From positions 62,001-126,000 of the forward strand of contig NZ_QOCL01000012.1 in the NCBI RefSeq assembly GCF_004006665.1: 64,000 bases of DNA. The letters are read 5' to 3'. This DNA comes from Halobacteriovorax sp. HLS (GTDB lineage Bacteria; Bdellovibrionota; Bacteriovoracia; Bacteriovoracales; Bacteriovoracaceae). The number at the start of each line of letters is the position of its first letter. The stretch's first letter is position 1. Positions 1-8,329 of this stretch are shown piece by piece. The notes below the pieces were generated by a model that did no database searches, was not told where the DNA came from, and saw nothing but the letters and a program-made list of their open reading frames with translations. The position numbers were made by a program, and so were the translations under genes.

Positions 1-2
1 CA

Positions 3-1406
3 CCTTCTCGCGGTCCAAAGACTAGGCCAACTAAGAATGCTCTTAGTGCAGATGATTCTCTAATCGCTGTAACTAAAACTGAAGTAGAACAAGACTTAGG
101 CCAGCAATTTAAAGCCGAGGCCAATAAAGGCTTGTCTGACATGAAAAGTCAGGTGTCTGCTGATATCGCTAATAATACTGCGCAACTAATTGCTGTTGAA
201 ACAGAAAAATTAGAAAGTGAACATGTTGCTCCAAAAGCAATCATTGTAGAAGAGGATTCTGCTATTTCATCTCAGTTAACAAAGACTGTTATCACTCCTG
301 AAGAAAAGGCCGAGTCAAATGTTAGTAGTAAAAGAGAGAGAGTCGAGACTAATAATATTGTTGAAAGTGAAAATTTGATTAAAACAGATGAAACAGCACC
401 TAGTTTCTTTAATACTTTCACCGGTGGAAAAGATACAAGTCTAGAAAAGAGGTTTGAAAACTTAAAGTCTTCTCTTTCTTCTACTTTTGGAAAAAAGCCT
501 GACGAGAAAAAAGACGATGATAAAGAAGAAAGCAAGCAAAGAGTTGTTGATGTCAATAACCCTATAGAGAATTCATTTAAACCAGAATCAAAGGGAAGTA
601 CTTCTAGTGAAGGCTCAAGTTTAGAAATAGAGAAAATGAAATTAGAGCTTGAAAAAATGAAGCTTGAACTCGCCAAGTCTGAGCAGGAAATTGAACTTAA
701 AAAGCTTGAAGATAGTAAAGAAAAAGCGGCGCTTGCTAAGAAGGCCAATATTGAAGAATTAGTGAATAATCAGTTAAGTAAGCCTTCGACTAAGGCATCC
801 GAAGTAACTAGGGTGGCCTCAAAATCGGGAGCAACTAATAGTGCCAACGCTAAGAAGTTAGCTACTGCTTCAAGAGCATCAACTGATCTTCCCCGATCAA
901 ATGTGGCCTCTAGTAATAGCGCTCCAAGACAAGCTTCTCAGGGGCCTAGTCAGTCATCAATATCAACTAAGGCCTCTAAAATTTCGGGAGCGAGTAAGTC
1001 CTCTATTTCACAAACTTCGGCCTCAGAAGGAAGCGGTACTTTATTGACGGCCGTCAGCGCCACTAATGAGCAGATTAGCAAAGTTATAGACTCACCAGCA
1101 TCAAACTTAAAGTCAGTGAAGTCGGTGGCAGAGTTAGAGACTTATGATCAAGAAGTTTTGGCCAAGTATTATGAAAATGGAACTCAAATTGTTCTTGAGT
1201 CACAAGAGGCTAATGAAGAAGGTCTAGATACTTTAAAACTTGAAAAAGATGAGCAGACTGGGCTGATTTCTGTGGTAAAACTTGAACCGGCCAAGGTCAA
1301 AAGAGCACCTGCTTCAAAAATAGATAAACCTATTGAAAGAAAACCTAGAAAAGTGTTCTCTTATGATGAATTTAAAACAATATTAGACTCTAGTAGAGAA
1401 GAGTAG
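3..1406 (+). CDS. Acidic, Ser/Lys/Glu-rich coiled-coil protein, C-terminal part only
   Basis: The frame is open from the first bases of the window, so the true start lies upstream and the ATG at 132 is probably internal. The visible product is low-complexity and highly charged. A heptad-like stretch of repeated E-K-M-K-L-E-L units lies near residues 180-215 counted from the ATG at 132, followed by a Ser/Ala/Thr-rich disordered region. The C-terminus is basic, then acidic, and ends in SREE. I recognise no enzyme domain. The composition resembles the charged linkers of the GYF-domain protein at 2951 and the 906-residue protein at 39759, so a scaffold role is possible, but this is a guess. The stop is followed after 28 bases by a small gene on the same strand. 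Confidence 0.8.
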   Translation, partial: PSRGPKTRPTKNALSADDSLIAVTKTEVEQDLGQQFKAEANKGLSDMKSQVSADIANNTAQLIAVETEKLESEHVAPKAIIVEEDSAISSQLTKTVITPEEKAESNVSSKRERVETNNIVESENLIKTDETAPSFFNTFTGGKDTSLEKRFENLKSSLSSTFGKKPDEKKDDDKEESKQRVVDVNNPIENSFKPESKGSTSSEGSSLEIEKMKLELEKMKLELAKSEQEIELKKLEDSKEKAALAKKANIEELVNNQLSKPSTKASEVTRVASKSGATNSANAKKLATASRASTDLPRSNVASSNSAPRQASQGPSQSSISTKASKISGASKSSISQTSASEGSGTLLTAVSATNEQISKVIDSPASNLKSVKSVAELETYDQEVLAKYYENGTQIVLESQEANEEGLDTLKLEKDEQTGLISVVKLEPAKVKRAPASKIDKPIERKPRKVFSYDEFKTILDSSREE

Positions 1407-1434
1407 TACTATTCGAGAAATTTTTCGTGAATTT

Positions 1435-1701
1435 ATGTCGCGGGGTTTAATTTCTATGAATACTAGTAATGATTTTCCAAAAGACTTCTTTGTTCTAATC
1501 GAAGGTGATGAGTTTCGCGAAGGCAGAATTTCTGTAAACAAACTACATGATCAGTACATGGCCGAAATTGATATTGTCCAAAAAGACACACGTAAAATTT
1601 GGCGCCATGTTAAGAGTATATACTCTTGCGTCACTGAGCGAGACGCTTTGCAGGATGCCAGTTACTTACTTGGAAAATATCTAAGGGGTGAGTCAATTTA
1701 A
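1435..1701 (+). CDS. Small conserved-looking protein of unknown function (88 aa)
   Basis: A short soluble protein of mixed alpha/beta look, with no signal peptide or membrane segment. It lies 28 bases after the acidic coiled-coil gene and is probably cotranscribed with it. Two starts are possible. The ATG at 1435 has no ribosome binding site. The ATG at 1456 (81 aa) has GGGG ten bases upstream, and its product begins MNTSNDFPKD. I cannot decide between them. The Trp/Arg-rich centre (IWRHVKSIY) and regular polar pattern make it more likely a real protein than a chance frame. No function is proposed. Confidence 0.6.
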   Translation: MSRGLISMNTSNDFPKDFFVLIEGDEFREGRISVNKLHDQYMAEIDIVQKDTRKIWRHVKSIYSCVTERDALQDASYLLGKYLRGESI

Positions 1702-1800
1702 TGACTGCAATTCTAGTGTGTTGTCATCTTTTTGGCTGACACGCTGTTTAAATAATCTTGTGAAATCAGATAGTTATAATGTGGGGCCAGATTTAAAAAG

Positions 1801-1817
1801 TTGGCACGTGACTTGCT
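1801..1817 (+). promoter_or_regulatory. Sigma-54 (RpoN) -24/-12 promoter
   Basis: The sequence reads TTGGCACG, four bases, TTGCT, which fits the sigma-54 consensus (YTGGCACG-N4-TTGCW) at every defined position, with the GG and GC doublets correctly spaced. Transcription should begin about 12 bases past the -12 element, near 1828. No plausible gene follows on this strand before the terminator at 1885-1920. No enhancer (activator) site was identified upstream. Confidence 0.8.
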
Positions 1818-1827
1818 ATATATTAAG

Positions 1828-1920
1828 TGTGTGTGTGTAGGAGCTACGAAGAAAGGATTTTTTCTAACTCCAAAAATGTCTCTCAAAAAAAGCCCATGAT
1901 TCTATCATGGGTTTTTTTTT
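1828..1920 (+). ncRNA. Putative sigma-54-driven small RNA, about 90 nt
   Basis: Inferred from a sigma-54 promoter at 1801-1817 and a strong intrinsic terminator ending near 1920, with nothing convincing to translate between them. The 5' end is a GT dinucleotide run. A possible hairpin pairs GGAG (1840-1843) with CTCC (1868-1871), enclosing AGAAA (1850-1854) paired with TTTCT (1861-1865), so AGGA-like bases lie in the loop. An A-rich linker and the terminator hairpin follow, the usual shape of a trans-acting sRNA. A GTG-started frame through this region runs into the opposite-strand gene and looks spurious. Expression is not shown. Confidence 0.55.
1885..1920. terminator. Bidirectional intrinsic terminator
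   Basis: The perfect 8-bp stem CCCATGAT / ATCATGGG (1893-1900 and 1904-1911) has a 3-base loop, a run of A before it and nine T after it. It can end plus-strand transcripts and, through the A run, the minus-strand ureohydrolase transcript that stops at 1930. Confidence 0.85.
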
Positions 1921-1929
1921 GTCAAAAAT

Positions 1930-2844
1930 CTAAAAGTAATTTTCCATTAGTGACGAGACTGCTCTTGCTCCTTTTGAGGAGAGATTGTCAAAAAGAGGAT
2001 TGTATTCATAGATTCCAACATAATTCCTCTCTTGGGCCAATGAAAAATACCACGAGAAAATAGATCTAATAGTATTTAGCGACAGTCCGTCGTGATTGAC
2101 AGCGCTGACGGCTTCCATAGAGGAAGAGTCTATAGCATCACAGTCAAGACTTAGGATTACAGTAAATCCGTCTGGAATCACAATCTCTTTATCAAGAAAA
2201 CTATTCATATTAGTGAAGTTCGAACTTTCTTTTTGAATTTGTAAGGGAGTGTAGACTTTCATACTACCCCTTTTAAGAGGCTCATAGTTTTGTTGAACAT
2301 TGGCGAATTTGTGAATTCCAAGTTGATAGAGAATAACTTCGCAATTAGTCTCGTTACTAAATTGTCTAAAAGGAGTTCCAGAGTGATAGAGCTCATCAAT
2401 TCTTGTATCTAAATGTGCATCAATATTAATGATACATATTTTATCATTGTCCTTTTCTATCGATTTAAGAAGAGGGTAGATATGATCATGACCTCCTCCA
2501 AGATGCCAAATATTTTTAGAGCTAAATGATTGCAAGGCCTGAGATATTTTCTGAGTATCTTCTAGTTGCTGTGCGTTAAAGTTCTCTTCACAAGTTTTAC
2601 TTCTGATACTTTCAACTGAAATTGTATTTACTTTGTGAGCACACATTTTTCTTAGGTTCGCAAGAATCGACTTAGGGCCATAGTTTGATCCTCTTCTTCC
2701 TCCATTTCTAATTACGCCGTAGTCACACTCACTCAAAAGGATCAAATTCTTATTACATTGATCATTTTTTACATGAATTCTATCGGCCGATCTAGAGGCA
2801 AGTTGCGATTCAATTTTTGTAAAGATGTCTTTTTCATTTTTCAT
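1930..2844 (-). CDS. Ureohydrolase (arginase/agmatinase/formimidoylglutamase family)
   Basis: A metal-dependent hydrolase that would cleave a guanidino or formimino group from an arginine-, agmatine- or formiminoglutamate-like substrate in the cytoplasm. The di-manganese ligand motifs are all visible: GGGHDH (His119), DAHLD (Asp142, His144, Asp146) and SLDCDAID (Asp234, Asp236). The GGGHD form is closer to formimidoylglutamase (HutG) than to arginase, but no hut genes are near, so I do not assign a substrate. The length (304 aa) is normal. No ribosome binding site precedes the ATG. A promoter (TTGCCA, 17 bases, TAGTAT) ends seven bases before the start, suggesting a leaderless mRNA. Confidence 0.85.
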   Translation of the reverse strand: MKNEKDIFTKIESQLASRSADRIHVKNDQCNKNLILLSECDYGVIRNGGRRGSNYGPKSILANLRKMCAHKVNTISVESIRSKTCEENFNAQQLEDTQKISQALQSFSSKNIWHLGGGHDHIYPLLKSIEKDNDKICIINIDAHLDTRIDELYHSGTPFRQFSNETNCEVILYQLGIHKFANVQQNYEPLKRGSMKVYTPLQIQKESSNFTNMNSFLDKEIVIPDGFTVILSLDCDAIDSSSMEAVSAVNHDGLSLNTIRSIFSWYFSLAQERNYVGIYEYNPLFDNLSSKGARAVSSLMENYF

Positions 2845-2851
2845 GGGGCCA

Positions 2852-2880
2852 ATACTAGATGAAGTAAAGTTTTATGGCAA
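2852..2880 (-). promoter_or_regulatory. Sigma-70-type promoter of the ureohydrolase, likely leaderless
   Basis: On the minus strand TTGCCA (2880-2875) is followed after 17 bases by TAGTAT (2857-2852). The expected start of transcription is about seven bases on, at or next to the A of the ATG at 2844. The five-of-six -35 match and exact spacing are the support. Confidence 0.5.
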
Positions 2881-2950
2881 AGCTAGTTATGAAAAATAAT
2901 TAAATCAATTGCTTGAGCAAATCGTTGCACGAGGCTAACATATATAAGAT

Positions 2951-4663
2951 ATGGAAAAAACATGGTTTATATTCCAAGAAGATCATCATCTTGGCCCATT
3001 TTCTACTTCTGAAATTCGAGATATGCTTGAACAAAGGAAAATTAGTCCTCACGCTCCACTTTGGCGTGAAGGTATTGATGACTGGTATCCTCTTGAGCAT
3101 TATAGCGAGTTCTCTATAGAAGAAGAGGAAATTGTTTCAGAAGATCTTGAATTGCCTGAGCTTCCTGAACTCCCGCCATTGCCAATTAGTGAGGACTTAG
3201 AGCAAGAAGTTAGTAATATCCCTGTGCCAGTTCCTGAAGAAAATGATGACATTATCGAAGAGCTAGTAAGCGAAGTTGATAAGGCCGAATCAATTGACTT
3301 AATCGACCTTCCTGATTTACCGGAATTACCAGAAATTCCTGAAGTTGATGAAATTCCTGAAGTTGGGTACGAAGAGCACGTTGAAGATAGTGAGAAACTT
3401 GAAGAGCTTATTTCTGCAGAAGAGTCTGTTAAAGAAGTTATTGAAGATAAAAGCTTAACACCTGTAGAAGAGGTTTCTACTATTGAGGTAGAGCAGGAAG
3501 TTCTAGAAAAACCAGTTGTAAGCTCAAGTGAAGCTGCTAATGAAGTCAATATCGTTGATGAAGATGAGTCGCGGGAAGATATTGATCAGGGCCCTGAAGG
3601 AATCGATTGGGAAGATCTTAAGAGTTCTAAAAAAGCTCTTCTTAATAATAAGATTAAGACTTGGGCCGCAGCCATAGTTTGCTTCGTCGTTTTAAGCTCT
3701 AGCTTCCTTTACTTAAGAAGTACGTTTGATGCTAAAATAGACTTTGAAGGTCTACTGCCGTCGCAGGTCGAAAAAGTATATGATATTCGCAAACAGGACT
3801 TTTCTGAAAACTTTCAAGCTAAGATTTTTGTCTCTAAAGATAATAAGAAGTTATTTCTTGCCACCAATCTTCCTCATGAAGCTAAAGTTTATCTGACTCT
3901 AAGTTCTGTAGAGAAGAAAGTGATTGGTAACGGAGAGGTTGTTGTTACTGCTAACTCTGTGGTCAAAGGTGGAGTGGCAACTTTTTCTAAGCTAAGCCTT
4001 ATTAAGGGAGAAAAGTTTCTACCTGGAGAGTATTATATAAAATTAAATACTATCCCAGTAGGTATCTCTCAGAGATTGAGTAAGTTTCTTCATCATAAAC
4101 TAAAGCTATCTTTTATTGATGTTAGCAAAACATATAAGTATCGTGGTAAGGATTTTATTTTCGAAGGAACTCGTGAAGAGTTTGACTATAGACTTAAAAC
4201 TTACTTTGCTAAAGAACTTGAGAATAAGAAAATTCCATACAAAGACCAATTAGAAAAATATAGAACTTTTTCTCAAATGAGTTTAAGAATTTATAAGATC
4301 TATGAAGAGGTATTAACGGCCATTCGTCGAGGAAAAGATATTGAATCTTTCGAGCTTCTCTATGCTAAAGAAGCGGGGCCAATTTTACAAAGTGTTATTT
4401 TAGATACTCATAGCTTGTTTAAGGAGTACGAATTTAAAAATGCAAGTATCTCTTCGAGTTATGAAGAAGTTCTAGAGCATGGAAAAAAGATCGGTGAGAT
4501 GGCCAGTGATATGGTTACTATGACTCGAAAGCTTAAGAGGCTTAGGAGAAAAAATAGAGAAAGGCTTCTAAAGTTATTCAAAAAAAGGTCTAAGTACTTA
4601 TCTGAAGAAGCTGCAACTAAGGCGAAAGAAACTAATAAGCTTATTCACTCTTTAAAACTCTAA
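2951..4663 (+). CDS. GYF_2-domain protein with acidic Pro/Glu linker and one membrane segment
   Basis: Residues 3-52 look like a GYF_2 domain (usually a Pro-rich peptide or protein-interaction module): W5, the GPFS turn at 15-18, an L-rich helix, then PLWREG and DW. Residues 55-220 are very acidic with repeated ELPELPxLP-type units. One hydrophobic segment (about 237-256) follows, then an extracytoplasmic half of about 310 residues. The last 60 residues are strongly basic and probably helical. The topology suggests a cytoplasmic peptide-binding head, an acidic spacer and an external domain, so a signalling or scaffold role is likely but unproven. The start has no ribosome binding site; TTGAGC, 17 bases, TAACAT ends nine bases before the ATG. 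Confidence 0.75.
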   Translation: MEKTWFIFQEDHHLGPFSTSEIRDMLEQRKISPHAPLWREGIDDWYPLEHYSEFSIEEEEIVSEDLELPELPELPPLPISEDLEQEVSNIPVPVPEENDDIIEELVSEVDKAESIDLIDLPDLPELPEIPEVDEIPEVGYEEHVEDSEKLEELISAEESVKEVIEDKSLTPVEEVSTIEVEQEVLEKPVVSSSEAANEVNIVDEDESREDIDQGPEGIDWEDLKSSKKALLNNKIKTWAAAIVCFVVLSSSFLYLRSTFDAKIDFEGLLPSQVEKVYDIRKQDFSENFQAKIFVSKDNKKLFLATNLPHEAKVYLTLSSVEKKVIGNGEVVVTANSVVKGGVATFSKLSLIKGEKFLPGEYYIKLNTIPVGISQRLSKFLHHKLKLSFIDVSKTYKYRGKDFIFEGTREEFDYRLKTYFAKELENKKIPYKDQLEKYRTFSQMSLRIYKIYEEVLTAIRRGKDIESFELLYAKEAGPILQSVILDTHSLFKEYEFKNASISSSYEEVLEHGKKIGEMASDMVTMTRKLKRLRRKNRERLLKLFKKRSKYLSEEAATKAKETNKLIHSLKL

Positions 4664-5533
4664 TTTATAAGCAAGTTCTTTTGGAGCTTTACTTAAGTCT
4701 TTGACCTCGATTCCTTTTGTTCCCTTTAAGGTTTTGCTTCCCCAATAGATAGGATCGTGCTCATAAATAATTGTGAGATTATTTTCTTCAATAAATTCTA
4801 AAAAAGTCACTTTATCTGTTGTAGTTACACCCGGGTTGATATCGTAACCCATTACCCATGGAATATGAATATGATTTGAAGTAGGGATTAAGTCCGCTAG
4901 GTAGATAAAGTTATCGTCATAAGGATGCATTAAGAATGGAGTATGTCCATGAGAGCATTTAAAAGAGAGCTTATTTCCATCATTGAAGATAGTACCTTCT
5001 TCTCCTGTGTGCCAAACCATTTTTCCTTGTTCTACATACCAATCTAAAATAGGGCCGAAGTTATGGGTATGAAATGATCCCGCATCTCTAAGGCTAGGGG
5101 ACAGAGCATAATCGTAGTGTTGTTTATGAATGTGACAACGGGCGTTTTTAAAAATTGGAACCAGTTTACTATCTTCCATTTGAGCTATACCACCAATATG
5201 ATCGAAATGTAGATGGCTAAGAATCAAGTCGGTAATATCGTCTGTCGTTAAATTAATTTTTGCTAAAGATTTTTCGAGAGGAGAGTTCTCTGTTCTTACA
5301 TCAAAGCGTGAATTGAATTTATCTCCGTTGTAATCACCAATTCCAGTATCAATCAGAATTACTCGATCCTGGTCTTTAATGACAAGTAATCTAAGAGCAA
5401 GATCGATTCTATTGAGTTCATCGCTTGGATGAACCTTGTTCCACAATGGCTTTGGAATGATTCCATACATGGCTCCTCCATCCAGACGAAAATAGGCGGG
5501 TTCTAAACAGAAATACTCTCTATTGCTTTGCAT
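4652..5533 (-). CDS. Metallo-beta-lactamase-fold hydrolase
   Basis: A zinc-dependent hydrolase, probably cytoplasmic because no signal peptide is present. The family signature SHLHFDH gives His107, His109, Asp111 and His112. Further ligands are His197 in HGHT, Asp214 in YLADL and His259 near the C-terminus. VILIDTG at 58-64 is the usual strand before the metal site. The length (293 aa) and the late LADLIP segment recall lactonase-like MBL proteins, but the substrate cannot be read from sequence. The ATG has AAGG seven bases upstream. It converges with the GYF-domain gene and the two overlap by 12 bases at their ends. Confidence 0.82.
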   Translation of the reverse strand: MQSNREYFCLEPAYFRLDGGAMYGIIPKPLWNKVHPSDELNRIDLALRLLVIKDQDRVILIDTGIGDYNGDKFNSRFDVRTENSPLEKSLAKINLTTDDITDLILSHLHFDHIGGIAQMEDSKLVPIFKNARCHIHKQHYDYALSPSLRDAGSFHTHNFGPILDWYVEQGKMVWHTGEEGTIFNDGNKLSFKCSHGHTPFLMHPYDDNFIYLADLIPTSNHIHIPWVMGYDINPGVTTTDKVTFLEFIEENNLTIIYEHDPIYWGSKTLKGTKGIEVKDLSKAPKELAYKLEF

Positions 5534-5685
5534 AATTCAACCTTTTTTATGTAATCTATCGCTTAAACAATGATTTTGACCCTAATAACCTAAAAAATCA
5601 ATCTGTTATGAAGCGTTGCTCCTAGTATGATGCGACCATCGCCTTTATTATGGGTACAATTTTAAAACAAACTCAGGAGAGATTC

Positions 5686-6858
5686 ATGAACGTACATGAG
5701 TACCAGGCCAAAGAGCTGATGAAGAAATTTGGAATAAAAGTTCTCGGTGGTCAGGTTGCTAAGTCTGTAGATGAAGCGGTTGCAGGTGCAGAGAAACTTG
5801 GTGGAAATGTTTGGGTAGTAAAGGCTCAAATTCACGCCGGTGGTAGAGGAAAAGCTGGAGGCGTTAAGCTTGCCAAGAATATGGATGAAGTTAAGGCCCA
5901 TGCCGACGACATTCTAGGTAAGACGCTAGTTACACACCAAACAGGACCAGAAGGTAAGAAAGTTCTTACGCTTTTAGTTGAAGAAGGTTGTGAAATAGAG
6001 CATGAGTACTATGCAGGTATTGTTCTTGATAGAGCGACTGGAAAAGTAACTTTTATGGCATCTAGTGAAGGTGGTGTAGAAATTGAAAAAGTTGCAGAAG
6101 AAACTCCTGAAAAAATAATCAAAGTTGCTGTTGATCCAGCTGCTGGTTTTACTCCTTTTATCGGAAGAAAGCTTGCTTACGGAATCGGTATTAAAGATAA
6201 AGACCTTGTTAAAGAAGCTACAAAATTCTTTAAAGGTCTTTATGAGTTATATATCGCTACTGATTGTACTATAGCCGAAATTAACCCAATGGTTAAAACT
6301 AAGGCCGGTGAGATTATCGCTTTAGATGCAAAGTTAAACTTTGACGATAATGCTCTTTTTAGACATCCAGAAATTGAAGCAATGAGAGATCCTACAGAAG
6401 AATCTGTTGAAGAACTTGATGCTGCTAAATACGGACTTTCTTATATTTCTCTAGATGGAAATATTGGTTGTCTAGTAAACGGTGCTGGTCTTGCGATGGG
6501 TACAATGGATATTATTAAGCTTCATGGTGGAGAGCCAGCGAACTTCCTTGATGTAGGTGGTGGAGCAACTAAAGAAACTGTTGAAAAAGCATTTTCAATT
6601 ATCCTTTCAGATAAGAACGTTAAAGCTATTCTTGTAAATATCTTTGGTGGGATTATGAAGTGTGACATTATTGCTGAAGGTGTTTGTGCCGCAGCTAAGT
6701 CACTTGGTGTTTCAGTTCCTCTAGTTGTAAGACTTGAAGGTACAAACGTAGCACTTGGAAAGAAAATTCTTAATGAATCTGATTTAACTATTATTGCCGC
6801 TGACGATCTTGCAGATGCTGCGAAGAAAGTTGTTGAAGCAACTAAAGGGGATGCGTAA
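5686..6858 (+). CDS. sucC: Succinyl-CoA ligase [ADP/GDP-forming], beta subunit
   Basis: The beta subunit of the TCA-cycle enzyme that converts succinyl-CoA to succinate with formation of ATP or GTP. The product starts [12 protein letters not shown], the classic SucC N-terminus, and is 390 aa against 388 in E. coli. An ATP-grasp region ([10 protein letters not shown]) and the late [11 protein letters not shown] and GGGA segments of the CoA-ligase domain are present. An upstream in-frame ATG at 5650 would add 12 residues, but the ATG at 5686 has CAGGAGA five bases before it and matches the family, so I prefer it. A -10-like TATGAT lies at 5626-5631. The stop overlaps the sucD start by one base. 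Confidence 0.97.
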   Translation: MNVHEYQAKELMKKFGIKVLGGQVAKSVDEAVAGAEKLGGNVWVVKAQIHAGGRGKAGGVKLAKNMDEVKAHADDILGKTLVTHQTGPEGKKVLTLLVEEGCEIEHEYYAGIVLDRATGKVTFMASSEGGVEIEKVAEETPEKIIKVAVDPAAGFTPFIGRKLAYGIGIKDKDLVKEATKFFKGLYELYIATDCTIAEINPMVKTKAGEIIALDAKLNFDDNALFRHPEIEAMRDPTEESVEELDAAKYGLSYISLDGNIGCLVNGAGLAMGTMDIIKLHGGEPANFLDVGGGATKETVEKAFSIILSDKNVKAILVNIFGGIMKCDIIAEGVCAAAKSLGVSVPLVVRLEGTNVALGKKILNESDLTIIAADDLADAAKKVVEATKGDA

Positions 6859-7733
6859 TGGCCATTCTAATTAATAGAGATACAAAACTAATCACTGTTG
6901 GTTTTACAGGTAAGCAAGGAACTTTTCACTCTCTTCAATCTAGAGATTATGGTACTAACTTTGTTGGTGGTGTAACTCCAGGTAAGGGTGGGACGGTTCA
7001 CGAAGGTTTCCCTGTATTTAATACAGTTAAAGAAGCTGTTGATAAGACTGAAGCCAATGCTGCAATGATTATGGTTCCACCTCCATTTGCTGCGGATTCA
7101 ATTCTAGAATGTATCGATGCTGGAATGCCCCTTGTAATTGCGATTACAGAAGGTATTCCAATTATTGATATGGTAAAAGTTAAAGCGGCACTTAAAGAGT
7201 CGAATACAAGATTAATTGGTCCTAACTGTCCAGGTCTTATTACTCCAGGTGAGTGTAAGATTGGAATTATGCCAGGACATATTCATATGCCTGGAAAAGT
7301 TGGTGTAGTTTCTAGATCAGGGACGTTGACTTATGAAGCTGTTTTCCAATTAACTCAAAGAGATATTGGTCAATCAACTTGTGTAGGTATTGGTGGAGAT
7401 CCTGTTAATGGAACTGACTTTATCGACGTTTTAAAATTATTTGAAAAAGATGCAGATACTGAAGCAGTAATTATGATCGGCGAGATCGGTGGTAGTGCAG
7501 AGACTGATGCAGCTAGATGGATTCAAAAAAATATGACAAAACCTGTTGTGAGCTTTATCGCTGGTGCTTCTGCTCCTGCTGGTAAGAGAATGGGACACGC
7601 TGGTGCAATTATCTCTGGTGGAGATGACACTGCAGAAGCGAAGTTCAGAATTCTTGAGGAATGTGGTGTGACTATTGCTAGATCACCTGCTGAACTTGGG
7701 CACAAAATGGAAGAAGTTTTAGGTAAGAAATAA
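6858..7733 (+). CDS. sucD: Succinyl-CoA ligase, alpha subunit
   Basis: The alpha subunit, which binds CoA and carries the phosphohistidine. The N-terminal Rossmann motif [12 protein letters not shown], the GPNCPG motif (121-126) and the active-site RMGHAGAI with His247 are all present. The length is 291 aa against 289 in E. coli. The ATG shares its A with the sucC stop (TAATG), so the two are translationally coupled, as expected for a 1:1 complex. ndk follows after 23 bases with its own AAGGAG site and is probably in the same operon. Confidence 0.97.
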   Translation: MAILINRDTKLITVGFTGKQGTFHSLQSRDYGTNFVGGVTPGKGGTVHEGFPVFNTVKEAVDKTEANAAMIMVPPPFAADSILECIDAGMPLVIAITEGIPIIDMVKVKAALKESNTRLIGPNCPGLITPGECKIGIMPGHIHMPGKVGVVSRSGTLTYEAVFQLTQRDIGQSTCVGIGGDPVNGTDFIDVLKLFEKDADTEAVIMIGEIGGSAETDAARWIQKNMTKPVVSFIAGASAPAGKRMGHAGAIISGGDDTAEAKFRILEECGVTIARSPAELGHKMEEVLGKK

Positions 7734-7756
7734 TTTGTTTTTAAGGAGACATAAAA

Positions 7757-8179
7757 ATGGAAAGAACACTAAGTATTGTTAAGCCAAATGCTGTTTTAGA
7801 TAACAACATCGGTAATATTATTAATAAATTCGAAAGAGAAGGGCTAAGAATTGCTGCTGCAAAATTAGTTCACCTTTCAAAAGAAAAAGCGGAAGGTTTC
7901 TATATCGAGCACAAAGATAGACCATTCTTTGGTGAGCTTGTTTCTTTCATGACTTCAGCGCCTGTTATGATTATGGCACTTGAAGGTGAAGGTGCAGTTG
8001 ATAAGAATAGAGAAATCATGGGTGCAACAAACCCAGCTGAAGCAGCAGAAGGAACTCTTAGAAAGCTATATGCTAAGTCTATTGGTGAAAATGCTGTTCA
8101 CGGTTCAGATTCTCAAGCTTCTGCTGACAGAGAAATTAATTACTTCTTTGACAAGAACGAAGTTTTAACTAGATTCTAG
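7757..8179 (+). CDS. ndk: Nucleoside diphosphate kinase
   Basis: Transfers the gamma phosphate between nucleoside triphosphates and diphosphates through a phosphohistidine. It begins [12 protein letters not shown] (typical RTxxxxKPD/N start) and contains the active-site NAVHGSDS with His115. Length is 140 aa (143 in E. coli). AAGGAGA lies eight bases before the ATG. It follows sucCD and is closed by an intrinsic terminator. The grouping makes sense if GDP/ADP made or used by succinyl-CoA ligase is balanced by Ndk. Confidence 0.97.
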   Translation: MERTLSIVKPNAVLDNNIGNIINKFEREGLRIAAAKLVHLSKEKAEGFYIEHKDRPFFGELVSFMTSAPVMIMALEGEGAVDKNREIMGATNPAEAAEGTLRKLYAKSIGENAVHGSDSQASADREINYFFDKNEVLTRF

Positions 8180-8203
8180 TCTCAAGATTTATATAGTTAT
8201 ATA

Positions 8204-8231
8204 AAAGGTGCTATTTATAGCACCTTTTTTT
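8204..8231 (+). terminator. Intrinsic terminator of sucC-sucD-ndk
   Basis: Stem AAAGGTGCTA / TAGCACCTTT with a 4-base loop (8204-8213, 8218-8227), followed by a T-rich tract. It lies 25 bases after the ndk stop. Confidence 0.9.
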
Positions 8232-8329
8232 ATTTCACCACGTAAAAAACTCAAGTTTCAACCTCAAGAAAAACATATTTTAATCGCTTCGCCTCTCTAA
8301 TTTTATTTAAGATTCCGAATATATAAGTA

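Noticed and set aside
1827-2063. GTG-started 78-codon frame after the sigma-54 site
   Set aside because: It runs through the terminator hairpin and into the 3' part of the opposite-strand ureohydrolase, and its product has low-complexity Leu/Phe sequence. A small RNA explains the promoter better.
1930-2844. Specific call as arginase, agmatinase or HutG
   Set aside because: The metal motifs place it in the superfamily, but no pathway genes are near to decide the substrate.
4652-5533. Quorum-quenching lactonase
   Set aside because: The metal motif is shared by many metallo-beta-lactamase hydrolases, and nothing in the context supports a lactone substrate.
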